Assembly (NCBI GenBank): GCA_028751875.1
Contig: CM054145.1
Coordinates: forward strand, 2,522,476 to 2,586,475
From: Rapana venosa
Taxonomy: Eukaryota; Mollusca; Gastropoda; Neogastropoda; Muricidae
Length of the DNA stretch: 64,000 bases
Reading direction: 5' to 3'
The notes beneath the pieces are model-generated. The model saw nothing but the letters and a program-made list of their open reading frames with translations. It was not told the origin of the DNA and made no database searches. This document shows, one piece after another, positions 51,798 through 63,664 of the stretch (positions are counted from its first letter, which is position 1; every line of letters begins with the position of its first letter). The position numbers were made by a program, and so were the translations under genes.

Positions 51798-53098
51798 CTG
51801 ATATAAGAAAATATATTTATGCGCTAAAACTTATATGGATAAGAAAAATTAGCAGTATAAATCACAAATGGATAAGTATTGCAGAAAAAACATATCTACT
51901 TCTCATGAACTTAGAAAGCTATGGATCAGATATTACAGCCACATTTTCGAACATCAATCCTTTTTGGACACATACGTTTAAAGCTTATAGATTTTTCTCT
52001 CATTGCATTAGTCCCTCAAATGCACGAGAAATGCTCGCTGAACCAGTTTTTTACAATGAAAATATAACAGTAGGTAATAGAGTAATCAAATGCATATTTA
52101 ATACAGAAAGGTATATATTCTATTAAACACTTTCTCAATGAAAAAGGTGAATTTATTAATTACAAAGATTTCAGTTCCACCTGTGGCAGGCCTTTTGACT
52201 TTCTTACTTTTCATGGGTGGATTTCCTCAATGAAACAGTACATATGGAAAGCTGGCATACAAATAAGTGACAACATAAGTAATAATCAAGAGACACCCAC
52301 AGTACTACGGATCATTGATAGTGTAAATAAGGGGACAAAAAAGTATTATGAATATCTGGTATCAGACAAACAACTTCCAAACTGTTGCACAAAGTGGACA
52401 GAAAAACTACATGAACATTTCCATTGGAAAGATATCTTTGTAAAAATACACAAAATTAAAGAGGTAAAACTAAAATGGCTGCAGATGAGAAAAATTCACC
52501 GCATCATTGCTACAAACGTGGTGTTGAATGCTATAGGTTTAGTGAACTCAACACTTTGTACTTTGTGTAATGAGACCAGAGACTTGATAGAACACTTTTT
52601 ATGGGATTGTAAATATATCAGAACTTTTTGGACAAAATTAGAAAATGTTAATATAGAACGATGCACAAATGTCTGTAACATAACATGTGCCATAATTTAG
52701 TCATTTTGGGGATAGAGCGACACCTAAAAACAGATAAGACCTTTGTTTTGATCATGTTGCTTGCAAAGTTACACATCTACAGATGCAAAATTGACAGACA
52801 AGTACCAACACTTTCTGTTTTTCAGGCACAGCTACACAATAGATTTAAAACCGAGCAGTATAATGCAAGAATTGCAAATAACCTTATGAAATTTGAAATA
52901 GAATGGAATCACTACAAATCATTATTTTTTGTCACATAAAGGATGAATAAAACATCAGAAGACACGCAGCTTCGGACAAAAATATAACACCCCATCAAGC
53001 CCTCCTGTAATGGGGGAGGGAGGAATGGCAACTGACAAACTGTGTAATATTCTTCAGATGGCATGGCATGTAAATGGTGCACTGTATAAAATGCTGTT

Positions 53099-53142
53099 GT
53101 GTATGTATGTATGTATGTATGTATGTATGTATGTATGTATGC
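53099..53142. repeat. TATG microsatellite
   Basis: About ten TATG units. Confidence 0.95.
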
Positions 53143-53339
53143 AGGAATGCTGTATACATGCTATTTCTTTGTTATGTACAATATTGAAATGCATTCATGA
53201 ACATGCGACTATTACTAGTTAACGTTTATTGATAATGCTTGTCATGCATATATGTATTTGTAACAACAAAAGGAATTTAAAAAAATATTTTTAAAAAACA
53301 AAAAAATCTGATTAAAAAAACAACCAAAATTAGTACAAA

Positions 53340-54250
53340 GAACAAAGCCAGAGAACTCAAACTCGATGAATTTATTCACAAAAAAGCCATTGGCCCATAC
53401 ACGAAGGGGGTTGCCCAACTGCTTAGTATTTTGGTAGGGGGAGACAGCATTAGTAACAACAAAATGTTATTGTATAACAAAAAAGTCAGTTACAAAAATA
53501 AAATTATGACTTAGGATAACAATATCTCTCTTATTCTGAAAGCTTTACACAAATATAAAGCAAGGCTGCGCACAACCTCAGGATGACTTGATGCCAGGAG
53601 TAAACAGAGTCTAAATAAATCAGGCTGTCTACTATACTTTACCGGAATGTAGTTCTGCCTAACATCCTCTAATACTAGGCAGCACAACACAAAATGTACT
53701 TTGTCCTCTGGTGCTTGCTTACACAATGGACAAAGTAAGCTGAGGTCATTATCATCATGTTATCTGTATCTGAATGTATCAACATTTATATATAATACAC
53801 CAAGTCTAAATTTAGGCATAGTATGTTCTTTCGATCCAGAAGGACCATAGAGCTGGAGCTTATCCCGGTTTCTGTAGCGTTAAGCTAACTGATGGTTTTT
53901 CACCACCCCTGTGACAGGACGCTAGTCTGTCGCCAGTACTCCCCAGCAGAGTCGGTACCAACTTGTACACCTGGGTGGAGTGAGGAAAAAAGGAGAAAAG
54001 TTTTTTTCCCCGGACACAACACCGACCCGAGCGGACAACCCCGGACCTCTGACACGGTACCCCCTAAACCACTCGCCCAAAGGTGCCTCCAAAATTTAGG
54101 CATAATTCTTTCAAATGTATGTCCAATCAATTTTTTAGATAAGGTTTGACATCAGAAACTAAAAATTGTCTATAAATTTAAATTTTCATGCTTTGTATAT
54201 GATCCATTGCGCCATCAGCATCAAACAATCTTTTCCGAAAGCGTTAATAA
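53340..54250 (-). mobile_element. LINE C-terminal fragment split by SINE-B
   Basis: The minus frame reads CPLCKQAPEDKVHFVLCCLV-like sequence and LFRLCLLLASSHPEVVRSLA, the Cys-X2-Cys...His...Cys end of a jockey-type ORF2. Upstream, KFRLGVLYINVDTFRYR lies across the SINE insertion. Probably the same family as 20558-20840. Confidence 0.55.
53820..54087 (-). mobile_element. SINE-B with target-site duplication
   Basis: It is flanked by AAATTTAGGCATA on both sides. The left half is near-identical to 16738-17013; the tRNA-head half (53990-54087) is full of substitutions and gaps. Confidence 0.8.
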
Positions 54251-54299
54251 ACTCTCAATTCCAACACCAAAAAAAGGCCAAAAAAAAACAAAAACCCCA

Positions 54300-54900
54300 G
54301 TTCCCCAAAAAAAGGTAGTAATTTTTGGTAGCCCCGGTTTTTTCCCTTTGACTCAGATCATAAGCAACTTTTAAATTAAAAAGGTCCTGAAATCCTATGC
54401 AGAATCTTTAAACCAATACTAATGCATCTACAGCAGCATTAACAAAGAGGACATTTTTATTTCACATATACAAAAACCTTGGGGGTTTTTTCTATCTAAC
54501 CTAAAAATGTTTTTAAAAACCAAAGAGGTGCACTATTTACATGTGACGCACATCCAAGCCCCCAAAATTTCGCACCATATAGCACGTGGGTTGTATTTTT
54601 CATCAAATATCTTAATGAAAATCAAAAGCATTATTATTCAAAATTGTTTTTTTTCTAAACTTTTTAAAAGTTTTTTACCCCCGACTTCAGATCTTTACAT
54701 CATTTTTTTAAACTAAGCTTGAAGAAAAACAATTCCAAAAATTTATATACAAAAAACAGGCAGAATTTTCCATTTTTACAACCATTTTTCAGGGAGCTAA
54801 ATAACCCTTTTTTTAAAATAAAAATATTATTTATTGTTAACCTTAAAATCAAGTGCGTTGCAGCAGCTTAAGCTATTTAATGTTTTTGTAAGCTTACAAC
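54300..54900. other. No gene seen
   Basis: A/T-rich sequence with many homopolymer runs of A, C and T, suggestive of poor base calling as well as low complexity. Confidence 0.35.
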
Positions 54901-54904
54901 TGTT

Positions 54905-57060
54905 TCAGATAATAATAATAAATGGAATTTATATAGTGCTATATCTTGCAAAAACAAATCAAAGCGCTTGCATTCATCGTATTCTAACACATGCAACAAG
55001 TTACAATAATATAATAGTTTTTACAAATTCAAATGTATTCGCACACACGCACACACACACACACACACAGAGGTTGTGTACTTTGGCAGGGTGGTGGAGG
55101 TTTTGGCTGTTGAGGGTAAGGACAGAAATGAGATGAAACAAGAGGGGAAAGTCTTAGATTTGAAATAAATGTGTTTTGAGGCTGGATTTAAAAGTGTCAA
55201 AAGTAGGCTTTTGGTGAAGGGAGAGAGGGAGGTCATTCCAGATCACTGGACCAGAAAGAGAGAAAGAGCAACGGCCGACTGTGGATTGGTTGAATCTAGG
55301 TATTCATAAGCACAAGTATCTGCAGCAGAGCGGAGGGATCGAGAAGGAGTGTACAGGTGAAGACATTCACAGAGGTAAGAAGGTGCTGTTTTGTGGAGAC
55401 ATTTGTAACAGAGGGTACTGATCTTATAGTTTACTCTCTGTGACGCAGGCCAGTGGAGAGATCGCAAGAGAGGAGTAATGTGTTCAGATTTTTTCTTTCT
55501 GAGGACTAGTCAGGCGGCAGAGTTAGGTATATGTTGAAGAGAGTGGATAGATGATGATGGCAGACCAGCCAAAAGAGAATTGCAATAATCCAGACGTGAG
55601 AGAATGAGAGACATGATTAGTTTGGATGTTGCATCAGTGGACAGGTACTTTCGAACTGCACTAATACGCCGTAATTGATAGTAGCATGACTGGCAGGTCT
55701 GGGTGATGAATTCTTGCATGGAGAGTGTGTTGTTGATAAAGACCCCTAGATATTTCACAGCAGTGGCTAGAGGGACAGATGTATTGCCGAATTCTATTGA
55801 AGCAGTTGTGATGGAAGACAGCAGGATAACATCATCAGCAAGCAGAAGAATAAACAATTCTGTGAAATCTTGGGGGAAAGTAGCACCACGTTGACCATTA
55901 TTGATGACGTCTCTGGCTAACTCATTGATAAAAACAGAAAAAAATAAGGGGCTACATACATCACCCTGTTTAACACCAGTGGTACAGTATATTATGTCAG
56001 TCACTTAAGTTCCACATCTTATTCTGCTTCTGACATTCTGATACATGGCTCTCAAACATCGTAATAATTTACCCTTCACACCATTTTTCTGGAGAATAGA
56101 CCACAAGTTCCTGTTAATAGAATCAAGTGCTTTTTTAAAAGTCAATAAATGCTACATAGAGCTTACGGTCATGAGCAAACTGTTTCTGTACATATGCTAG
56201 CAGCGTAAACATATGATCTATAGTGGAGTATCCTCTGTTAAAACCAGCTTGGTGCTCACCTGTAATATTATTTTTCATAACCCATTCCTGTAAACTGTTA
56301 TTAATAATGACTTATGTCACTAAGAGAAATTCCCCGGTAGTTATTACGGTTATCAACATCACCCTTTTTGTGTAATGTTAAGTTATAGATTCAGCCCAGT
56401 TATCTGAAAAAAGACCATCATCAAAATTTTTGTTGAATAATTTTAGAAGGAAGAGCACAATATTTTCACCTCCATAATTTAGCAATTTAGCAATGATTTG
56501 ATCAGAACCAGCTGCTTTATCATTCTTTAGTTTTCTAAGTGCCATTGATATTTCATCTTTAGATATGGGATGATCAAAATCTTCCTCAGTTCCATCACTG
56601 TCAACATCAGTAATCATGGAGTTGGCTAATGAGTCTTTCTCCAACAGGGTTTTGAAATGTTGAAACCATCTGTCAACTGATATACTATTCTTTGGCTGAC
56701 TTTTTCTAAATGACGCCTTCTTAACACTTTTCCAGAACTGGACTTGAGAAGAGATTGAAGACATCATATTTGCAAGTAAAGTCTTATTATACTGGGTTTG
56801 GTTTTTTCCCCATTCAAGCATGTATTTATATTCCCTTCTTGTGACACTGTACAAGTTTTTGTCCTCGTCCTTTAATGTTTTTTGCTAAGTCTTTAAAAGT
56901 TTTATGACACTATATTTCATACTTTACATTCATTATCCAAACCATGTATGGACCTTTATTTGATGGACCTTTATTGATGTGTACCTGTTTCTTCATTCCT
57001 TCAGCATTGGACTTTATGAAACCACTGAACAAATCTAGAGCTATGTTCTCGTCAATCATG
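54905..57060 (-). mobile_element. Jockey-superfamily (CR1/L2-like) LINE, 3' half, decayed
   Basis: Read on the minus strand: linker (FWKSVKKASFRKSQPKNSIS, ISMALRKLKNDKAAGSDQII), reverse transcriptase (LHKKGDVDNRNNYRGISLS, TTGVKQGDVCSPLFFSVFIN, LLLADDVILLSS with an ADD catalytic pair), then [73 protein letters not shown], and the 3' UTR with a CA repeat. It ends in CAAGATATAGCACTATATAA, ATTCCATTTATTATTATT. Multiple stops. Confidence 0.78.
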
Positions 57061-57129
57061 TGAAAGGCATTTTTTTAAAATTCACTATGTTCTCTTCATG
57101 GAGATTTTCTTTATAAACTAAGTTTGTTT

Positions 57130-57240
57130 TCATCCCACACAAACTTTTCCATAATAAATTCAAATTCAAATTCAAAACTGTATTATCACAGAGACAGAGA
57201 AATTCCGGTGGGTCATGAGCCATACATAAAAACAATACAT
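57130..57240 (-). mobile_element. LINE 3' end with TTGAA repeats
   Basis: The minus strand reads GTCTCTGTGATAATACAG, then TTTGAATTTGAATTTGAATT. This pentameric tail is typical of some mollusc non-LTR elements. Confidence 0.4.
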
Positions 57241-57288
57241 ATGTAAACATAATATAACACACACACACACATTGGAAGCATGATGGGA

Positions 57289-57348
57289 GGACGGGATAGC
57301 CTAGTGGTCAGAACATTGCGCTCGTAATCTGATGACCCAGGTTCGATT
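57289..57348 (+). mobile_element. SINE-A head only
   Basis: GACGGGATAGCCTAGTGGTC and GATGACCCAGGTTCGATT keep boxes A and B. The body is replaced by an A/CA-rich stretch. Confidence 0.65.
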
Positions 57349-57349
57349 A

Positions 57350-58300
57350 AAATTTTAAAAACACACACACACATGTGCATGTGCATGCGCAAAAGAGAGA
57401 AAGGGAAAGGGAGAGAAAGGTTGCTGGACGCAAGTTGTCTTCACTATGAAGACATGTACAAGTCCTATTGTCAATGCAGACCAAGTGGTAGGCCTAACAC
57501 TGGCTTGAAAAGGATCGCCCACCCCCTCTCCCCATTGTAATAATTATACATACATACAAACATTCGGATCAGGTCTGCCTATAAGCTGCGAATTTCAAAG
57601 TAAAGTCAACTGAACCGACTGCATCGAGTAGTGAAAAATATGCAAAGTGCTGGCATTTCTGACTTGCCTTATGAACTGGATTCATTTCCGTATGTATTCT
57701 GCAGGAAATGTGTGGTAATCTCCTCAAATAAAGAATAGATTTGGCTACAGGTCTCATTGTTTTCCCATTCTGAAACACTACTGTTTCTCTTGACTGCCCT
57801 TTTGTAAACTGCGCATAGGAGAAAGAATAGCTAATCACAGTGCAGCTGTGCTAAAATTGAAAAATCTCGTAGAGAAGGACTGTAGCGCAGTAAACAGAAC
57901 ACTTTTTTTTTCCGACTCGTGATCGCAGTTCCATAGTCTTAACATTTTCTGAACAAATTACGGACATACCGTACCAGGTAGGTAGTCCTGCACATGTAAA
58001 AAAAAAAAAAGGTGAAAACAAAGTGATCACGCGCTTCAATGGGTGCAAATTACCTCCCTTGGCAAAATAGATGGCTTCACACGAATAGCAGATGACAGGC
58101 ATTCTATCAGTGATATTACGATCTTTGGACACCCTTCTTGCTTTCATTTCTCATAAGTTTTAATTTGTGTTTTTGTCTAATCTACATTTCAACAGAAACT
58201 CTCACTCATGTTTCTCATTTTTAGGGCCTCCAGGGCTATGTAGGTCTCATTTTTAGGGGCCTCAAATAGGTTCTTCAAAAATCAGGGCCTTTTAGGGCTT
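57350..58300. other. No gene identified with confidence
   Basis: Minus-strand frames at 57569-57838 and 57851-58147 are open for 89 and 98 codons but match nothing I know. Repeated AGGGCCT blocks occur near 58225-58300. Confidence 0.3.
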
Positions 58301-59120
58301 TTTAAGATCTGTACAAACCCTGTGTTTATGATCTTCACGCTCAAAGCGGCAATATAAATCATTTAGCTCATTCGAAAAAGCTTTTTGTTCCTCTAGTGGC
58401 ATTGACTGTGTTGACATCTTTAGTTTGCTTGCCCTGAAAGTATCTTTAAACCCTTCCATGCATTTGCCAAATGACCCTTCTGAAACTGTTCTTCAACTTT
58501 CTCTTTGTAAGGTCTTTTACACTCTCGAATTTCTTTTTGGAGTTTCTTTTGAATTGTTCTGCAGGCCATTCTATTGCCGCTCTGAAACGCTAATTTCTTT
58601 TTGTTAAGAGAGAACTTTAATGTTTTTGTCACCCAAGGCTTAGTGTTGGGGAATATCTTTACAGCTTTTTGTGTGGAATGATAAGATTTTCACCGAAAGA
58701 AACATAAGCATGCACAGCATGAGTCACTTCATCAACATTCTCACTCAAGTCAAAAAACACATTGCAGTCAGTACACTCAAAGCAGCCTTACACTCAAAGC
58801 AGCCTTTCCACTCTTCCACACTCTCATGCCTCCACACTTTCACAGGCTTTTTCACAACAGGGTTAGTTTTTTATTTGGGGTTGATATGCAGGTGTGAGGG
58901 AAATGGTGCTGTGGTCTGAGGTACCAAGAGGTGGCAGAGCAACAGACTGGTAGGCATGGAAAATGTTCCCCAAGCATTGGTCCAGAAGTATGTGTTGTGG
59001 GGTAAAACAAGCCACATAGTGTTGAACAGAGGGAAGAGCATGTTTTAAATCACAGTGGTTACTATCGCCCAGCACAAAACACGGCCAGTCAGGAACTTTT
59101 AGCTGTAATTCGTGCACTGG
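58300..59120 (-). mobile_element. L2/Rex-like LINE fragment inserted in another LINE
   Basis: The minus strand reads CFVLGDSNHCDLKHALPSVQ, HYVACFTPQHILLDQCLGNI, FHAYQSVALPPLGTSDHSTI, then KFSLNKKKLAFQSGNR and KEKVEEQFQKGHLANAWKGL. The D-NHC-L--LP, YV-C-T, LD-C-GN--HAY and PPLG-SDH series is the endonuclease end and linker of an L2/CR1-type ORF2. Frameshifted relic. Confidence 0.7.
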
Positions 59121-59400
59121 CTCCTCAGTTACAACACATGTATCATATACTGAATTAATATGTAATTCAACAGGAATGTGATCAGAATCAGAACGCTCAG
59201 CAACAAACAAGCAACATGACTCAGAAATCTGAGAGAACAAATCATCTGACACTAAAAAATAATCATTAACACTGCATCCTCCATCAGAAATGCATGTATA
59301 GCGTCCTAGCTGGTCACCTTTACACACACCATTTATAATTTGCAACCCAAGAGCAGTGCACATATTCAATAATAATTGACCATACTTGTTGGTAACAGAA
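59120..59400 (-). mobile_element. LINE endonuclease fragment (different family from its neighbour)
   Basis: NMCTALGLQIINGVCKGDQL, GRYTCISDGGCSVNDYFLVS and DSDHIPVELHI match the common endonuclease block (N-GR--GD--G-FT--S--G-SVVDY--VS...SDH-PV). It probably is the upstream part of the LINE at 54905-57060, separated by later insertions. Confidence 0.6.
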
Positions 59401-59719
59401 TCTCAGAACAACGATTACTACTGAGAGACGTACTTTTACTTTGGATACCGCCCAGCTAGCTCTGGGGGTCATCAAAGCACGCAAGCCATCCCACCACCGA
59501 CAAAGGGGCGCACCATTGAAACAGGTCCATAAGACAGTATACCATCTCGTATAGTAGACTACGTGTGTCCATACAACATTTCAGAACCCTGAAGGGGAGT
59601 TCTCTTTGAGTGGAAGAAATCGCTTGTTACGAACATCAGCATCCTGGTCCCAGTCAAGATGATGTCTAGGAGTTGGGTTGAAGCCAGACATGATCAAAAT
59701 ACACAGTAATGCACACAGT

Positions 59720-60058
59720 TCATCTGGGGTTGTTGTGAGGTATTGTTTCTTTGTGATCAAGCCTAAAGTATGCTGTTCTGGAACAACTGGACAGGATCAG
59801 AAGGCAATGTGGTTGCTGCTGATGGTTTAGCCGTCTACCCCAATCTTGCTTTTGCCTGTTGGACAAGTCAGCTCTCCTCCATTTCCACGAAGCTGTGACT
59901 GGCTGCTGCTTTGTGTATGGTGGACCTGGACAAGAATCCTTTTGTTTCGCTCCTTTGCTCTTAGCTGCCATGTTTTGTGGTGCTGTGCCAGATGTGGGTG
60001 GCTCAGTGGCATCTACAGAATCCGTTTCTGGGTCCATACTTGCATCAGCAGTGACAGG
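59720..60058 (-). CDS. Possible exon b of an unknown gene
   Basis: A good acceptor (TTTCTGTTACAG) is followed by 112 open codons beginning PVTADASMDPETDSVDATEP and ending in TGA at 59720. The sequence is rich in Pro, Thr, Ser, Lys and Gln with no domain I recognise. Its phase 0 start fits exon a at 61119-61261. It may instead be the start of a retroelement protein. Confidence 0.3.
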   Translation of the reverse strand, partial: PVTADASMDPETDSVDATEPPTSGTAPQNMAAKSKGAKQKDSCPGPPYTKQQPVTASWKWRRADLSNRQKQDWGRRLNHQQQPHCLLILSSCSRTAYFRLDHKETIPHNNPR

Positions 60059-60339
60059 CTGTAACAGAAAGAAGACATCCTAGGTATTTGGAAAGTATGA
60101 ACATGAACAGTCTACAACTTGCAGCAACATAAACATTCATGTTAACTGGCTTTTTTTCTGTTCTTTCCGTTTCATGTCATCCATTTTATGTGTCCATTTT
60201 CCCTCTCCTCCATTCCCCTCCAATTCTCCATAAAAAGTACCAAATTTACCGCAACCTGCAACATAAAATCAATTCCCTATTTCCTCTGCATCATCTCTGC
60301 CAAGTGTAGATTTTAAAAATTTTATTTTATTCTTTTATA

Positions 60340-60585
60340 TTGAGGATAATGGAATAAGCACTTGTGTGCTTTTTTACAACCAGTCCCTGTGTGTATGCGG
60401 TTTTGTAAATTTTGTCATGTTCCCACCGGCACACAATGGCCTACTCTTACAAAGAGTGGAACAGGATTTAACGTGTGCGCAAGATGTTCTGCGTGCATTT
60501 ACACATGGGGCCTCGGTTTATAGTCTCATCCGAAGGACTGTTGGGGAGAGTGGAGTGTGCACTGATGTGACCATACACCCTGCCA
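60340..60585 (-). mobile_element. SINE-A copy lacking its head
   Basis: Core GGGGCCTCGGTTTATAGTCT, CATCCGAAGGACT; body CCACCGGCACACAATGGCCT; tail side ATATTGAGGATAATGGAATA. Minus orientation. Confidence 0.8.
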
Positions 60586-61118
60586 GAGGCCAGTCACAGT
60601 AGCTCTTGAAGACAGCTGGTTTGGGCTCAGACTTGAGGGCACTGCATGATAAGCATCTTCCTCACCACTGTTTTCTCTGTATCTTCACCTACCAGGGATG
60701 GTTCATTATAAATAGCTAGCTGCTCTTTTCTCTAAATGTGGGATCATCCGGCAGTATATCAAGGACTTGGTTGTGAAAAATTGTGGTAATAAGACATTTC
60801 TAAATAGCTCTTTCAGTTCAAGGAAACGTGCACTTCATTCACTTAACCTGTGTCTTTAAAACTTGCTCTGATCAAGTAAAAATGATCTACAATAGATTAG
60901 ATTTTGTCAGGCATGTCACTGCAAAGATGCTAAAACCCCCTTCCCTCTCGATACCACGATCCCATATTTCAAGTCGAACTTCAGACATGCTCCACAAACA
61001 ACTGATCATGTTCCGAAAAAATCTGAAAGACACAATTTTAGATTCTAAGCTAAACTTCAATTTTGCTTAACAAACAGATACAAAACTGTTTAGAGATGAA
61101 TAAATGCTGTGCACTAAC

Positions 61119-61261
61119 CTTTCTGACGATGTCTTGGTGGATCTGCAAATGGCTGCTCCCACGGAGATGATCAGAGGGACACTGCTCACCAGTCCCTGGT
61201 TTCAGGACTCTTATTTTCAGCTCACTGGAACTGCCCATGCATTCATTCAGTGTGACGAACA
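61119..61261 (-). CDS. Possible exon a of an unknown gene
   Basis: It is bounded by TTGTGCTGCAG and AAAG|GTTAGTG. The 143 nt are open and read FVTLNECMGSSSELKIRVLK, PGTGEQCPSDHLRGSSHLQI, HQDIVRK. No family is recognised. Both splice sites are canonical and the phase fits exon b. A SINE-A lies about 35 bp upstream. Confidence 0.35.
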
Positions 61262-61295
61262 CTGCAGCACAACAATGCTAGCAGCACACAACTGG

Positions 61296-61655
61296 GGGAC
61301 GGGATGGCCTGGTGGTTAGAGTCATCTATTCATGATCTGTTGACCCGAGTTCGATTCTCGTTCAAGAGGACTTTTCATCTGGAGTTAACATCAGTACCGA
61401 CTCCACTCTCCTCAAAAGTCCTTCAGATGAGACTATAAATTGAGGTCCCATGTACGAACTCACGCAGAAAATCTTGCACACACGTTAAAACCTGTTCCGC
61501 TTTTTAGAAGAGTAGGCCATTGTGTGCCGTGGGAATGGATGACAAAATTTACCAAACTGCATACACACGAGGGACTAGATTAAAAAAAGCACATGAATGC
61601 TTATTCCATTATCCTTGAAATAAAAGTGTAAAATAAACAAACAAATAAATAAATA
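61296..61655 (+). mobile_element. SINE-A, full length
   Basis: Head GGGGACGGGATGGCCTGGTG (box A) and GACCCGAGTTCGATTCTCGT (box B); core CCTTCAGATGAGACTATAAA; body TAGGCCATTGTGTGCCG; A-rich end CAAACAAATAAATAAATAA. Confidence 0.85.
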
Positions 61656-61689
61656 ACTGTCTGATCCCATATATGGGGTCATAGTAGCA

Positions 61690-61757
61690 TATGGGTTAAG
61701 GCACTGGCAGGTCTGCTCCTGGTTGACCTGGGAGATCGTAAAAACTCCCACCCTTAA
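61690..61757 (-). mobile_element. SINE-D fragment
   Basis: GGCAGGTCTGCTCCTGGTTG, ACCTGGGAGATCGTAAAAAC matches 8495-8545. Confidence 0.5.
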
Positions 61758-63475
61758 TAATAATAATAATAACAACAATAATAAATGGAATTTGTATAGC
61801 GCTATATCTTGCAAAGACAAATCAAAGCGCTTGCATTCAACATATTCTTACAGAGTCATGCAGCCAATAACTATTAATAGCTTAAACAAATTCAAATGTA
61901 CACACCCACAGTTTCTGATGGTGCTGGCTGTATTTCTCACACAGAACTCGCAGTTTGAAAATTTGTTCTGTGTTACTTGTGTTTGGTCACCTCCACATAT
62001 CTGTATGCAAGCGAATCCTGGACATTGAATGCAGATCTACAAAGGAGGATCCAGGCTTTGGAGATGAGATACCTCAGAAGACTCTTTGGCATTTTAAAAT
62101 TAATTTTATACATGACCACATTACCAACGAAGAAGTCTGACAAACCATCACCCAACAAGTAAAGCACTACGAAGACCTGCTGACCACAGTCAATAAAAGG
62201 AAGCTCAGATGGTATGGGCATGTGACAAGATCAGAATGATGGGCTCTCCAAGACCATACTGCAAGGAACAGTGCAGGGGAAGAGAAGGCGAGGCAGGCCG
62301 AAGAAGAAATGGGCAGACAACATCACTGAATGGACCGGGAAGAGCTTCTCCACAACCCAGGCACTTGTGCACAACCACCGCAAATGGAGCCAGCTGGTGC
62401 AACGTTCGTCACTGCAGTGCCCCTACTACCCGGGCAGGGGGGGGGGCAGATGAGATGAGACACACCCACACACAACTCACAAAGGTCATACTCTTTGACA
62501 GATGGATTTCGGCCATTGAAGGCAGGGATACTGATAGTTTTGAGATGAAAAGAGGGGGGGGGATCTTAGGAAAGAAATATGTATGTCTTCAGGCTGGATT
62601 TAAATGTGTCATAAGTAGGCTTTTGGCGAAGAGAGAGAGGGTGGTCGTTCCAGATCGATGGACCACAAATAGAGAAAGAGCAACGATCAACAGTGGACTG
62701 GTTGATTCTCGGTATTCGTAAGCACAAGGTATCTGCAGCAGAGCAGAGGGAACAAGGAGGAGTGTACAGGTGAAGACATTCACAGAGGTAGGAGGGTGCC
62801 GTTTTGTGGAGACATTTGTAACAGAAGGAACTAATCTTACAGTTTACTCTCTGGCACAGGCAGCCAGTGGAGAGATTGCAAGAGAGGAGTTTTGTGCTCA
62901 GATTCTGAGGACTAGTCAAGCTGCAGAGTTTTGTATATGTTGAAGGGAGTGGATAGATGATACTGGCAGACCAGCCAAAAGAGAATTGCAATAGTCCAGA
63001 CGTGAAAGAATGAGAGACGCCACTAGTTTGGATGTTGCATGAGTGGACAGGTACTTTCACATTGCACTAATACGCCATAATTGATAGTAGCACGACTGGC
63101 AGGTCTGGGTGGGGTGATGAATTTTTGCATAGACAGTGTGTTGTCGATAATGACCCCTAGATACTTCACAGCAGTGATAGAGGGACTGATGTATTGCCAA
63201 ATTCTATTAAAGTTGTTGTAACAGAAAAGAGTTTGTGTTTGGTCCCTACAAGCATGGCTTTGGTTTTATCTGCGTTTAGCTGTAACTTGTTTTATATCAT
63301 CCAGTTTTGAATATCTTGAAAGCAGCAGGTCATATTTGTCAAGAGAGAAGGCAGATTTTCAGGAGTAACAACACTACTTTGAATTTGCGAGTCATCTGCA
63401 TAAAAATGATGGCTGATCTGATGATGATTTATTATATGTGACAGTATGAATGGTTTTGTACGAACGTTCCCCATC
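61757..63475 (-). mobile_element. Composite jockey-type LINE, copy B (with antisense RTE piece)
   Basis: On the minus strand: HHFYADDSQIQSSV (YADD reverse transcriptase motif, 63400 region), the LGV-type linker, [50 protein letters not shown] (stop at 62566), a short 3' UTR, an RTE fragment in the opposite orientation and the tail CAAATTCCATTTATTATT. The 3' part is the same arrangement as copy A at 11150-12045. Confidence 0.78.
61960..62470 (+). mobile_element. RTE-like LINE C-terminal fragment within copy B
   Basis: With shifts: [85 protein letters not shown]. Canonical RTE/BovB-type ORF2 end, with about 100 bp more than copy A has preserved in frame. Confidence 0.75.
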
Positions 63476-63664
63476 GGGAATCCGAGGTCTGGACAATTTT
63501 CATTTCATGGACTAGCACCATGAAGACGTTATAGGCTAATAATAGCAATGCTGGAGAATTTATCTGTTGAAATCAACCAATCAGAACATATCTCAATGTT
63601 TTGTGGTTGTTTGTTAGGCCCTGTTGTGACCTGACCCTTTGCATCTCATTACTGTCAGTGTCAA

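Larger units (their letters stand above)
49085..52945 (+). mobile_element. L1-like LINE ORF2 relic, nearly complete, with two inserted SINEs
   Basis: In order with frameshifts: endonuclease end (LALSDIWRECNPEHRRYTWR, GRLDFFLLSEY, GYRSDHSLIV), SINE-B, linker, reverse transcriptase (YQDGELSATQKEGLIICLPK, NWRPITLLNVVYKI, ISEDQSGFMPNTYIGNN, ISQYADDTQLLN with the YADD catalytic motif, GLTMKSDKSQVIWLG), then FVWNNKQYRTRRKMAIKP, SINE-A and the C-terminal region (STLCTLCNETRDLIEHFLWD, a Cys/His block). This matches L1-clade ORF2 layout. Many stops; inactive. Confidence 0.8.

Noticed and set aside
57569..58147. Two open minus-strand frames as host exons
   Set aside because: No recognisable domain and no clear phase-matched splice sites; left as unassigned.
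62566..63060. A 164-codon frame as a host gene
   Set aside because: It contains KCLHKTAPSYLCE and [12 protein letters not shown], the C-terminus of the jockey-type LINE.
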